Shown here: positions 10,680-20,775 of the stretch, piece by piece | Layout of the letters: each line of letters opens with the position of its first letter | Position numbering within the stretch: position 1 is the stretch's first letter | DNA from: [Phialemoniopsis] sp. UDSM-2020 | Taxonomy: Eukaryota > Ascomycota > Sordariomycetes > Thyridiales > Thyridiaceae | Direction of reading: 5' to 3' | Length of the DNA: 64,000 nt | Assembly: GCA_018873225.1 (NCBI GenBank) | Contig: JAEILZ010000006.1 | Span: 372,001-436,000, forward strand | The notes under the pieces: generated by a model | The model's input: only the letters and a program-made list of their open reading frames with translations | The model's database searches: none | What the model was told of the DNA's origin: nothing | Made by a program: the position numbers and the translations under genes

Positions 10680-11553
10680 TGGACATCCCCGGCGGCCAAG
10701 GCGTCCTCGTTCGCCGGCCCTACGAGGGACACAACAACTACCAGCAGGCAGTCGCCGACCTTGCCATTCCTCTCCCGACTGTAAAGCACTCCCATGTGAT
10801 GCCCGGAGGCGTGACCCTAGCCATCCATCCAGTCGAACGCCCAGATGGTCGGCCTCAGCCCATTCGCCCCGCAGCAGTGCACCGACGCCATCATCGCGGA
10901 CCTCAACGCGCCCCCGCCACCCGCGGACTACGAGGCCGCGACGCCAGCCGAGCTGCACATCGAGCGCGACTTTCACAACGAGACGGAGCACCTGCGCCGC
11001 ATGCTCCGAGACATCGTCGACCCGCACGCCCAGGCCCGCACGGGAATTTGGCCCGCCGACCCTGGGGCGACGTCCACCGCGCCGCGGCCGAGGCCTTCAA
11101 GCGGATCTACCGAACTCGACTCGGCTTTTATCGGCCGTTTGTCGTGGCACCGAACCACCAAGCCCGTGGCGAGGAAGATGCAGAGCTTTCATAGAAAGCA
11201 CAGCCAACAAAACGCAGGGCAGTCGCGGAAGGACTCTCGCCCAGCTATGCAGGGTGGTCCGATGACCCCGGTCTTGCCAGTACCGCACGTGGAGTTTTCT
11301 CAGAGGCACCAGGTTGTTGACTCGGCCAAGGGCAAGAAGCACACTCAGGAGCAGCAGGCTGTTGCCTCGCTCAAGGGCAAAGGTCCACCACGGGAAGGCT
11401 CTACTCACCAGGTTCAAGGAGGCGAAATGGGGTGCCGACTTGGTCCTTGATGAGGACAACAATGACGAGGGTCTTGAGGGAGGGAGCAGTGCAAAACCAC
11501 CTGCACCACCAGAAACGCACCCCATCTTCAGCGGGGAAGGTCATCATGTGTAG
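10680..11553 (+). pseudogene. Unknown protein relic C
   Basis: ATG 10680 sits about 40 bp after a double TATATA block and begins MDIPGGQGVLVRRPYEGHN. Near 10840 the plausible frame moves (LSPFAPQQCTDAIIADLNA, then EAATPAELHIERDFHNETEH). Near 11045 it moves again (AAAEAFKRIYRTRLGFYRPF). A lysine-rich tail with KALLTRFKEAKWGADLVLDE ends at 11553 in a further frame. At least three indels are needed to join these parts. Composition is that of a real, fairly GC-rich coding sequence. Function unknown. Confidence 0.4.
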
Positions 11554-11717
11554 TATTCCCATCAGGGCGTGTACTGTGGAAACCGCCCCATGCGCATCTC
11601 CACCGCAACTCCAAGACCCGGTATGTCCTCAGCGCTGAGACTACGCACGCTCTTCGCAACCCTGGCAGATATTCACCTTCGATTACGAATGACTATGGTC
11701 TGTCTCGTGCGCGAGTG

Positions 11718-11737
11718 TATATATATATATATATATA
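11718..11737. repeat. (TA)10 microsatellite
   Basis: Ten perfect TA units, preceded by GTG and followed shortly by TTGACAG, so the block has a GT...AG frame like a tiny intron relic. Confidence 0.85.
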
Positions 11738-11779
11738 TTGACAGCATCTTACATGGCATCGCTCCCTGCGACAGGGAGG

Positions 11780-12605
11780 ACAGCAAATGATGCAGACCCC
11801 TGTCCAAAACGACATGGCTACATGAACATGGGCGGTCCGCAATACTATCAGCCAGGCTTTGACCCCATGGCGGCGCAACTCATGACCCAGAGCTGCAAGG
11901 CCTTTGTCCTCTTACGAGCGCTGACCGATTGAGTCAGCAAAATCGCTTTGGTCTTGGCCACTCTCAGGCCACCCACGAGCATGTGAGTTCAGGAGTTGGG
12001 CTTGCGAACTATTCTACCGCAAGTTCATCGCCCATGTTCTGCAGCAGAGATCAAAGAACCCGTCAACAGCAACAATCAGTCATGGTGTCTATGCAACGCC
12101 GTCCGAAAGTGGTGTTGCCCCAGACGACTTGGGACGCGATTACTGGAAGCAGACGACTGGCGCCATAGTGCCCTGGTGCGCTTCCTCTGATCAGGCTAAC
12201 ATGATGCATCGTCAGACACGATCATGAGCATGGAGCCAGTGAGCACACTGCCCAAAGATGCCGCCCATGTGGTAGAGAAAGCTCTTGACGGCAAGACACC
12301 GAACCATCTCTCCTCCCTTCAGCACCATGAGGTGGTACGAATCACCACCAAGTCAGGACTTGCTATCGCATTTGACACTAACGGCAGCCTCTACGACTGG
12401 AAGGAGCTCATCTCGCCTGGTTTGAGTACAGGAAGCACCGCATTGCCGAGACCTACCCCTCGCGCCAGGAAGTCAAGGCCATTGAAGCTGCCATAATCCA
12501 CTGGCAGGGCCTCGTCTGGATCGCGGATGCGGTTTCGAGCCAATTCTCTGGGGAGTTATTGCCTAAAGTGCAAATGGCGCAAGTTTCTCATGTTGCAGCG
12601 GTGAG
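11780..12605 (+). pseudogene. Unknown protein relic D
   Basis: Three coding-like pieces occur in order. The first is Gln/Met-rich (GGQQMMQTPVQND, then YMNMGGPQYYQPGFDPMA). The second is an open frame at about 11990-12224 (RKFIAHVLQQRSKNPS and DLGRDYWKQTTGAIVPW). The third begins at ATG 12224 (MSMEPVSTLPKDAAHVVEKA), where HEVVRITTKSGLAIAFDTNG is followed by YDWKE. A frameshift near 12400 is needed to read HLAWFEYRKHRIAETYPSRQ and HWQGLVWIADAV, up to a gtgagt donor at 12601. The 'SG..IAFDT.G..Y.WKE' pattern resembles a segment often seen in fungal MYND-finger proteins, but no MYND cysteines are visible here. Confidence 0.4.
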
Positions 12606-13152
12606 TCCTCCCCTTTCTCACTGTTACCAGGCTTGAGAAAGGTACGCCAGTGAAGAGTGGTGAAGGAATGCTTTGTCCACTTTCCGCACTTGGCCATGCA
12701 CAACCTTTTACTTTATCTCGGGGAGTAGTCTCGCCAGTGCACATGAGAGGTTTCTTCTGTCTCCCTCCTGGTCGCTTCGGCTTGGGCATGTGCAAAGCAT
12801 TGCCACAACACTGATATGCAAGGGGACGACCACGGCGCTCAAAAACGGCTATCACCGGATTCGACACGCTCGGTTCAATCACCAGGGACGTCGGGATCTT
12901 CGATCTGCCCGGAATGAAGGCGATGAACTGCAGCCCATGTGGGGACATTATACACATCCCGTCGGGGTGCTATCAAGGCTAAGCCCTTTATCTTGCCATC
13001 CAAACTTGTGCTTTCTTCGTCTCCCCAGCAAAAACCTGACAAACTCTAACTTCACCTGCATCATCAATTGACTCGAGCTCTCCGCTTTCTATCCATCCAT
13101 CGATCTTATCGAAGAGCATCATCCTCCAAAAGCTGCTTGCACAAAGAACAGA

Positions 13153-14010
13153 ATGTCCGTCAACAATGGCAATGACCAGGCCCAGGGCGAACGTGAGTTC
13201 ATGCGTCCTTCATCAACAGCTCTTCGCGGTCAATATCGGCTAATATAACTTACCTCCCAAGCAACTGGCTGACTATCTGCTATTGACCAATAGACCCCTT
13301 ACACTAAGGACAAGGATACCTTGGCGCCCTTCCCTCCGGGGGTTGACCAGGAGTACTGGAGTCGGCTCCTGAACCGAAGAGATAGCCAGATCGGCAAGGA
13401 AGCTGTTGGCACCAGGAAAGCCAAGAATGATACCGACGTGTGGCTCGAGCCAACGGCAGAACCCACGAGGGCGCCTTGGTTCTCCTCGCCAATGACCTCG
13501 AGCAACTTCGCGCCCTACCCTCCGGGGGTCGATGAAGGGTACTGGAGCGGACTGTTCAATCGAATGGACAGCGAGATCGTCAGTACTCTTGCCGTCAAGA
13601 TGTTTCGTGACGGCGCAGATACGGTCGACCTGCTCTTTAGCTGCCTCCCCATGTGGCAGTCGCACGCGTATTCCAAGCCATTCTCGGAGAGCCTGGTTCT
13701 GAACGGCATCGCCACGACGATGACAGCCGTGTCCAAGCAGTAAAGGCGCGGAGAGAGATCCATCGCTCCGGGCATCGACGAACGAGCTGACCTGGATTTG
13801 TGTCGACTTCTCAACCCTGAACGGCAGCAAGCCGGAGGCAAAGTCTCTCCAAGAAATTCAGCAGAAATATGGAATCGACGTCAAGGTCAATCCTCATCGG
13901 TACAGTGACAACGTGTCGCCCAAGATCTCTGCTTTCCTGCAAGAAGCGATTAACGCCGACATAGGTGTCTCTCTGAAGAGTGGGTGCCATCTCGCGAGGT
14001 ACCTCTACTT
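13153..14010 (+). pseudogene. Unknown protein relic E with internal PPGVD repeat
   Basis: ATG 13153 opens MSVNNGNDQAQGE and reaches a gtgagt donor at 13193. The following exon (13294-13743) contains two similar units, APFPPGVDQEYWSRLLNRRD and APYPPGVDEGYWSGLFNRMD, 192 bp apart. Phase demands an acceptor two bases before the visible 'accaatag', so the splice site looks broken. Past TAA 13741-13743 a frame change restores protein-like text (DFSTLNGSKPEAKSLQEIQQ, then NVSPKISAFLQEAINADIGV) until about 14010. No family recognised. A decayed gene with a duplicated internal motif. Confidence 0.4.
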
Positions 14011-14285
14011 CTGAACTCCAGAGAAGCCGGTGCTTCCACCGCTCACTTACTCATGGACCAGGCGTGGTCAAACATCATCTACAAACGCCCAAGAACCGGT
14101 CTGCAACCTGTCGAACGCGAACCTACTTCAAGGTACGAGATATCGCTAACTAGCTACCAGACTACGAGTATCAAGAAGTTTGTTGACCAGGACCACTCAT
14201 TCTTCTTCTTATATATATCTTCATTCTCATTCATATATATACATTTATCAACCACTCAAACCACGACAACGAAATCTTTTCCGAG

Positions 14286-15105
14286 ATGTCGGTTGATGGC
14301 GTGAGCTTATCGAAGATTGTCGCATCTGCACCTCAGTCGCAGGAAGAACCTGACCTCTCCGGAGGCTGGGAGGTTGTGAAGGACAGGCGAAAGTCCAAGT
14401 ATCCGCTCCGCATGCAAATGTCTGATCTGCCAGCTTGAGCAATCGTCTTCACTGATGGACATTGCAAGAAGACCGGCCCGCGGTCCATCAATAAGTCTAC
14501 GGACGAGTCTGGAAAACCGTGAAATACTTGGAACCTGAACGGCGACAACGACGACATCGAGACGCACGCCAGCGACTACCACGTCGTCACGGACGTCGGC
14601 CGGCCCGAAAAAGTCACCTGGGGTCGTCTAAGGTCGCTCAGACGATAGTCATCGCTTCTTCCTGGCCTTTCGAGTACTCTGACGACTCTCTTGTCCATCC
14701 ATCAGGAAGCACGACGCGGAGCAAGAGCATGGCATGACGCATCTTTGAAATGTCACAGGAGGGATGTCCCTTCTTACTTCCACCCCCGAAGCCAGGATCC
14801 GCGCATGACTTCATTGCGATAACAACACCATCTGCTTGTTTATCGTTTGCCCTGACGCGAAGTACCGTGACCACAACACCAACAATGAAAAAGTCCATCG
14901 ACTCGGGAAACAAGGCAACGAACCAGGCCAAAGACTACATCACGAATCCGACTTGGAGGCGCCCGTTCATTCCGTGTGGACGTGATGATGAGCTCAAGTC
15001 TGAAGCCTACCAAGCCCAGTCTTGACACTGGAGCGGCAGATGCAGGCGAAGGCCCAGGAACCTTCGCGAGATAAAGTGACCAAGAGTCGGAACGAGATCT
15101 CACGC
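14286..15105 (+). pseudogene. Unknown protein relic F
   Basis: After a TATATATC...CATATATATAC block, ATG 14286 opens a 50-codon frame (MSVDGVSLSKIVASAPQ, then SGGWEVVKDRRKSKYPLR) ending at TGA near 14438. Further pieces in the same or other frames include AIVFTDGHCKKTGPR and DIETHASDYHVVTDVGRPE. The rest to 15105 is interrupted. The first frame is too short for the general open-frame cut-off but has a good start context. Function unknown. Confidence 0.35.
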
Positions 15106-15112
15106 TAGAGAG

Positions 15113-15490
15113 ATGACATCATCACCTCTCCCGTCTATCTACCTTGGTCGAATCGCCACTTGGAGCTTCTCAAAAATCATGGAAAGCTCTATCAGCTCCG
15201 AGCCTGGCGACAACAACAGCCGCGTCGTCGCCGCTATCGATCATGATGGCGAGCTTGGCTCTCTCACGCCCGAGCTCAAGAAGTTCTTTCAGGGCGTCAA
15301 CCACATGATGCCCCTTAACATGACCATTGCCCTACCGAGCCTGGAGCTCCGTAAGTCTATCTTCTCTGTTCTCTCTCCCTCACAGACAGCAACACTGTGA
15401 ACCTCTCCATCACGGGCTTCAACCTCGAGCCTCACGGCCTATGAAAGAACCCGCTGTCCGTCCCCGAGCAGCAGGGTCAAGGTGCCCTCC
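15113..15490 (+). pseudogene. Relic G: second copy of the TGFNLE module
   Basis: An ATG at 15179 opens MESSISSEPGDNNSRVVAAI and continues through LTPELKKFFQGVNHMMPLN. A 35-bp GT..AG segment (15351-15385: gtaagt ... cacag) restores phase into SNTVNLSITGFNLEPHGL. This matches the relic A module nearly residue for residue. A TGA at 15442-15444 stands where relic A has Gly, after which KNPLSVPEQQG still aligns. So this is a paralogous copy stopped by a nonsense change, with a 3' truncation after about 15480. The upstream exon, absent from relic A in this form, may show the original N-terminus. Confidence 0.5.
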
Positions 15491-15699
15491 CCTGCCCGCT
15501 GCTGGCTCGCAGATAACTCACTAGCCTCCTCCACCACCCCATCTCCTGGTTGATCAGTACCACCTCCCTCGCCGCCGTCATATCCCAGCTCACACCCCTT
15601 CTGTGCACTATTCGCCCGAATAACATCTTCACCACGTTTCTCGAGCTCTCATCACCACCTCTCATGCCGAGTGCGCAATACCTAGAATCTGGGAAACCC

Positions 15700-17265
15700 G
15701 AGAGAGACTATGGCAGCGATCCCGGTTTCCTTCACATTACCGCCCGACTTGAGAAGTTATATATCTTATCCTCTATATCCTCCTCCAGAATCCTGGGATG
15801 ATGGCATCATCGGAACACCCAGCCCCTCCCTCCCTTCCCTCCATCAGACTCGCCACCAGTGTACTCTCCCTGTGACCAGCCTTACCCGCCGGCACTGCTG
15901 CCGCCCGAGAAGTCTAGTCCAATGTAGGATGAGGATGGCCGCGCAAACTCGATTGTACACTTCCCCAGCGAGCCTTAGATCTTCATGCGTCTGGCCTGCA
16001 CTTCCCAAGACCTACCAGCTGGCCGATTTCTACCAGATGGAGGCAGCAACAAAGTGGATCGCCGACAAGGACTCAAAGTTCGCCGCTCTCACCGAGAGCC
16101 ACTGCGTCGGTGTGTGTATGATACGTTTGTATTATATATGTATTATTATTGTATATATACATATATATATATATAATCAACCAACACCAGACGAAAGGAG
16201 CTACAGATCGCCTCACCGACAATATCAAGAAGACCCGCCATCCAGGTGCTTTTTCCCGCGATGGTCAATTGTCCATTCTCCGGCACGGCCGTCACCGATT
16301 TATTCAGAAGATACCAATATGGTAGGCGATCACCTCCGATCCATGGGGATCGCAGACGGCATCAGACTACACCTGCTCGAATTGCGTGGAACCACAACAC
16401 CAAGGCGGTCTTGACTGTGCCTGGTGCGTCGGGTTTCAAGAACGATTCTTCGAAGTCAAAGGGAACTGAAGCTCCAACGACGATTTTGTCAAGGGGTAAT
16501 ACTGCTTCTACCACTCCTCAGGGTCGTCTGGCTACTCCTAGGCACTCCCCCGCTGCTCACGGAGTTTCCGCTACTACTCAGAAGGCCGGAATCGCTACAG
16601 CTCCTGGACCTGCAGACGAGATTGGCTTTTGGCTTCGCACGCACACCGGCCTTCTTCGTTTCATGGACGAGGGCATCGCGGGTTTCCATCTGGACGAGCG
16701 AGGCATTGACATTCAGATCGACATTGAGGTCGGCAAGGAGAGGCAACAGCACATCTCTTCAAGGCAAGAATCGCGAAGTTCTCCGCAAGATGGTCCCTGC
16801 GGAAGCCCCGACAAGCTGGCCGAGGTTGACAGCCCCAAAACCGAGATCCGCCAATACGACCCGGCCTGGCAGCCACCGCACGACTGAAGTTGTACCCCAA
16901 GCCTCTCAGCAAAACCCACCAGGTTGTTGTACGATATATGTATTATATGTATTATATGTATTATATGTATTATATGTATTATATGTATTATATGTATTAT
17001 ATGTATTATATGTATTATATGTATTATATGTATTATATGTATTATATGTATTATATTATATGTATCATTATTTATATATATATATATACCTCTATATATA
17101 TTCAACAACTATCAAATCAAGGCAACTAGCCAGTGGATTGCCGACAACATCAAGGACGTTTACGAGATGTGCAGCTACTCCAGGGTGATTTACGAGGAAT
17201 ACTCGTACGAAAGTGCTCCCGGAGCTTATCTTGCTCAAGGCTTCATGGCCTGCTGCTAGCATCAA
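15700..17265 (+). pseudogene. Relic H: unknown multi-exon gene remnant
   Basis: Pieces in order: a Pro/Ser-rich segment; YQLADFYQMEAATKWIADKD; a GT..CAG intron-like block of TA repeats (about 16110-16188); TDRLTDNIKKTRHPGAFSRD; the open frame 16246-16887, whose natural-looking part is EIGFWLRTHTGLLRFMDEGI and GIDIQIDIEVGKERQQH; a second intron-like block holding a 9-bp minisatellite (16937-17053); and SQWIADNIKDVYEMCSYSRV ending at TAG near 17260. The WIAD phrase occurs twice, suggesting internal duplication. No family recognised. Confidence 0.4.
16937..17053. repeat. 9-bp minisatellite, 13 perfect copies (TATGTATTA)
   Basis: Thirteen exact tandem copies of TATGTATTA, followed by degenerate units and a (TA)n run to about 17100. 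The unit length is a multiple of three, so it stays open in all forward frames, but its placement between a GT and an ..ATCAAG acceptor fits an intron. Confidence 0.95.
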
Positions 17266-17269
17266 TAGT

Positions 17270-18540
17270 GAGGACCCATGATATCCGGGACTTCTCGACT
17301 GTATCCAGTACAAGATCCCCCAAAGAGGTGCGCGACGCCATAGTGTCACAGTTCTTGCCAACGAACGGCGTCAACTTCGTTGTCGTTTCCCGATACGAAT
17401 CTCACCAACTGCCGCTTCAGGTCAGCTCCGGGTGCCAAGTGGCTCCTTTCACGCACCCCACCTGTAGGAACCCTACGCGACATCCACGATACCATCTCGC
17501 TGACTGGCATCCATATTGCACGGCCGGAGCCCCTGTCTTCTCCCTAGCCTTCCTAAGATCACTGAAGGCCGGGTCCTTGAGAGCATGACAAGCAGCGAAG
17601 AGTTCCACTCGCGCGAGATGCTCAAGTCGGTCGACTTTGTTCTGGAACGTCACGAGCAGGGGCGCCTCGCTATTTTGTACTTCTACCGCGCAAACCAACA
17701 TCCACTAGTTGGAGGTACATGAGTATGAGATCGTCGTCCCCATGACACTTGTCAAACCTTCCCAGGGGCCTGCTTGGAACTTTGGCCTATTGACCAGAGT
17801 CGCTGGACCGGTCGTAAAACATCTCAGTCAGCGAACCTTTTTCATTATCTTTGACACACCGCTGAACGAATGGTTTCACAGCGATGTATGAGGGTGACTA
17901 CAAGCTTCCATTGCTGTGCAGGCTCAGGTGCACATTCCACTGGTATCAGAAGTGATGGACAGCGAGGATGAGCCGATGTTCGTGCCGAATGACGGCGAGA
18001 CAGTCATGAAGCAACAAGTCGTCAAGACTCCTCTTCCATCTGTATGTCGTAATACTTTCTCCATTGCGATGGAGCACAAATGTCTCTAGGGGCCGTGGAC
18101 CCCCATCCCGCAGTGTGCCCTCGAGGACACTGTGGCAAGAAAAGAGGAGCAACCGGCCGAAGCATTCATGAACGCATCTGGCAAACAATGCATTATCTAC
18201 AATCTCTGTCGTGCCATCGAGAAGAGAACTCACATCTCTCGAGATTTATGATTTCCACGAGTCTTGGCTCATCCCCAGAACCTGGTGGCCATAGCATTGT
18301 CCCATTTCGTTGCTGCATCATGCTCACACAGACCATGGAAGACAACCATCCATCACCATGGTTCAAGAATCGTACATCTTCTTCCCCAGGCCAAATGGTC
18401 ATTATTGTCTTCGTCATGGAGTACGATCAACTCCGCATTCAGGTCGAGAACGGCAACATCACCTCGCTCTACGACCGCAAGGCAGATCGCGAAGTCATCA
18501 TCTCGTGGCAGGAACTGACACATTAGTAGACCTCGTTGCC
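17270..18540 (+). pseudogene. Relic I, ending in a GH38 alpha-mannosidase-like segment
   Basis: Frames change repeatedly: DIRDFSTVSSTRSPKEVRDA, VSQFLPTNGVNFVVVSRYES, GTLRDIHDTISLTGIHIARP, EEFHSREMLKSVDFVLERHE, QVHIPLVSEVMDSEDEPMFV. The last block, 18415-18515, reads FVMEYDQLRIQVENGNITSL then YDRKADREVI. In GH38 alpha-mannosidases the same position has 'F-V-L-x-N-x-x-L-x-V-x-I-x-x-x-G-x-I-T-S-L-Y-D-R/K-x-x-x-R-E-V', so this scrap probably derives from a mannosidase C-terminal region. The upstream pieces do not show the catalytic Asp or the zinc ligands, so they may belong to other genes. Recognition of the last block is moderately firm. Confidence 0.4.
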
Positions 18541-19320
18541 CCTGCTGCCAGGGCCGCTGGGGTCCCAGTGCGTTAGCCCACGTGGAAGAGCATCACGCCT
18601 ACGGCAATAAGAAGACTGTTTTCTGCAACTTCGCCAACTGCCACTACGAGAAGAGGCGATTGATAACGCTACCCTGAAGTATCAATAAGTCACGAATTAT
18701 GCGCCCAAAGCCCAGCCTGGCCTCTCCAGGCGCCGGGGCCAGGAAATACGGCGAGCTGGAGCGTCAACTCCCTTCCGAAGTAGGGAGACTCTCGACGCCT
18801 TGCCCGACTTATATCAATATCTATATATATACCGACATATTAAAGACAGTGGCGAGGACGAGCAAATCGAGATCGGGGGAGAACGAGGATAGGGAGGAAG
18901 AGGACGAGGACGAGGAGCACAGTCGCGAGGAGGAGCACATCAAGATCAGAGAAGAGGAGGAAACTAAGATCGACGAGGACGACGAGGACTACCCGTACGG
19001 CAATCCCGCCGCGTACAAGCCGACCGGTGGCGTTTACATCCCAGCGCTTCGCGGGCAGTGTCCCAGAAGGGGCGCGCCGCATTCCATGCCGCCGAGGTCT
19101 CTGACGATGAGATGGCTTCCATCTCGGACTCGAGCAGCGATGATGGTAGCGTCAGCTCCATCATCGCCTCCGGTCGTGATGCCCGCCCCAAGGCTCTCGA
19201 CCCGACTAGCCCGCTCACAGACAAAGGCATCGGCATCAAGAGAACGAACGCGCTGCCCTCAGGACCACTCCACGTGCGCACTGGGCCAATGCCAGATGGC
19301 GTGTCTGGATGGGTGTAGTC
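18540..19320 (+). pseudogene. Relic J: acidic protein remnant
   Basis: Begins with a Cys/His-bearing piece (AHVEEHHAYGNKKTVFCNFA, then NCHYEKRRL) and TLKYQ-stop-VTNYAPKAQPG at 18670-18722. After a TA block (about 18820-18845) a long Glu/Asp/Arg run follows (18850-19000) and YPYGNPAAYKPTGGVYIP. Near 19040 the frame shifts to EVSDDEMASISDSSSDDGSV and ends at TAG 19316-19318. The acidic and Ser-rich parts look like disordered tails. The TLKYQ piece is copied at 19721-19778. Confidence 0.35.
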
Positions 19321-19339
19321 GAGCCTCCACCATGTGAGC

Positions 19340-20295
19340 CTCCGCTGTGGAGTGTCTCTTTCCATCGCGGACCCAAAGGAAGATGGCACACCCACCTAGC
19401 CTCCTTACTTGCAGTCTGGCTTCGTACAGGTCTACACCACGATCACTGCATAGCCTGTCGCCCCGCGCCAGAGACCTTGGGCGAGCATACCCAAAACAGG
19501 TTCTTTGTGCACACCGACCGAGGCCTCGCGGTCTACGATCTGGAGCCGAATGCCAGAGACGAGCTGTTCTACTGCAAATCTCTCGCCGGCGCAGACTGAG
19601 GTACCGATGAGGTACCCTCCCTCTCCTCTCGGAGAACGAGAGGATAGCGTCGACGCTGTCAACTCGCTCGCGCAGACGCAGAAGCGAGGACTTTTGGCTC
19701 TGGCAATCTCCGATCGTCGACAACGTCACTCTTGAGTACCAATGGATCACGAATTACGTCCCAGAGCCTCGGCCTGCGTTCGCGCCATTTGGTGTCTTCG
19801 CTTGCGTCCTCCCAAAACCTTGAAGGATCTCTTCCCAATGCTTCCGGTGGAGATCTTGCGCATGATCTGCGATCGCACCGAGATCCCGATCGACACTCTC
19901 TCCTGAGCCTGAGCAGGACCTCAATTGTGAGCGCTAGGGTGTATTCTGTAGGAATTTCCGATAGATAGAGTAGGATTGGTAATTGAGAATACTCTCAAGC
20001 AAGATCTGGAGCTGCAAGAAATGCCGTGATGCTCCTCTTATTCCAACTTTGACATGTAATATGCTGTTTGTGTTATGCTCTGATTTATCGCAACCGGCTT
20101 CCCCATAGAACGAATGCAGATGCGAAAGTCGTCGCACATGAGGCAGTTCCCAGGTGCTTAAAGGACACGGAGCATGCGCAGGTTTGCTGTCCAAGTGTGC
20201 TCGACCTACCTCGGCGAGATGTTCGAGCAGAACCCAAGTGGCGACCACGACCGCATCGAAACTGTGTCCAGAATGTGGAATCGAATTTGTAACTC
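19340..20295 (+). pseudogene. Relic K: second TLxYQ copy and GEMFEQ scrap
   Basis: Contains ETLGEHTQNRFFVHTDRGLA with VYDLEPNARDELFYCKSLAG. In another frame a segment runs SEDFWLWQSPIVDNVTLEYQ, WITNYVPEPRPAFAPFGVFA, stopping at TGA near 19830, then LFPMLPVEILRMICDRTEIP in frame beyond, reminiscent of an F-box start. Around 20205-20290 a further scrap reads YLGEMFEQNPSGDHDRIETV, similar to VYVGEVFEQ of relic A. No complete gene can be built. Confidence 0.35.
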
Positions 20296-20775
20296 AATAA
20301 AACATCGTACAGAGTAAATCTCTCATATCCTTGAGCTTTCAAAATTGACTTGATTGTGCATCGTGATCAGCCAACATGCCCGGGATCTTCGCTCCAATCC
20401 CACCACAACTACGAGGTGTAGTCCTTGGGTCCTGGTACTTTTGAAGAATGAGTGTCATATCCCATGTCGTGCAATGCGTCAGCTTAAGGACTTGCTCTCA
20501 CTTTAAAGCGAGAGCCAAGTGGGGAATGTGCGGCTATTAGAGGGGCCTCCGGAGCAAAATCCCCTGGACCTAGCGTCTGTCATCGACATTGATCGATCGT
20601 GCGTGCGCTAGTACCTGGGCATTGACGTCAATTTCCATGGAGGCTTCGTGCAAGGGCTGCATATCAAGGAGGCGGCAAAGCCATTGTTGAATACCGAGTA
20701 CTTATATCCTCCAACAGCATTCATTACCCGGATAGACTCTTTACAATTCGTACAACTCACCAGACACCGCATTCA
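20296..20775. other. Upstream region of aquaglyceroporin
   Basis: No coding sequence recognised. It separates the relic field from the first intact gene of the right-hand part and presumably holds the aquaporin promoter. No clear TATA box seen. Confidence 0.4.

Noticed and set aside
16937..17100. Telomere, centromere or CRISPR-like array
   Set aside because: The unit is a simple 9-bp AT-rich tandem with no spacers, and it lies inside gene-derived sequence.
16924..17129. A Met-Tyr-Tyr repeat protein encoded by the minisatellite
   Set aside because: The repeat sits between splice-like ends, and the long open frames there are a trivial result of a stop-free 9-bp unit.
6608..20400. RIP-mutated transposon island
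   Set aside because: No transposase, reverse transcriptase or integrase motif was seen. Much of the region is not AT-biased, and the damage is mainly indels rather than dense C-to-T changes. Dinucleotide RIP indices would have to be computed to exclude it fully.
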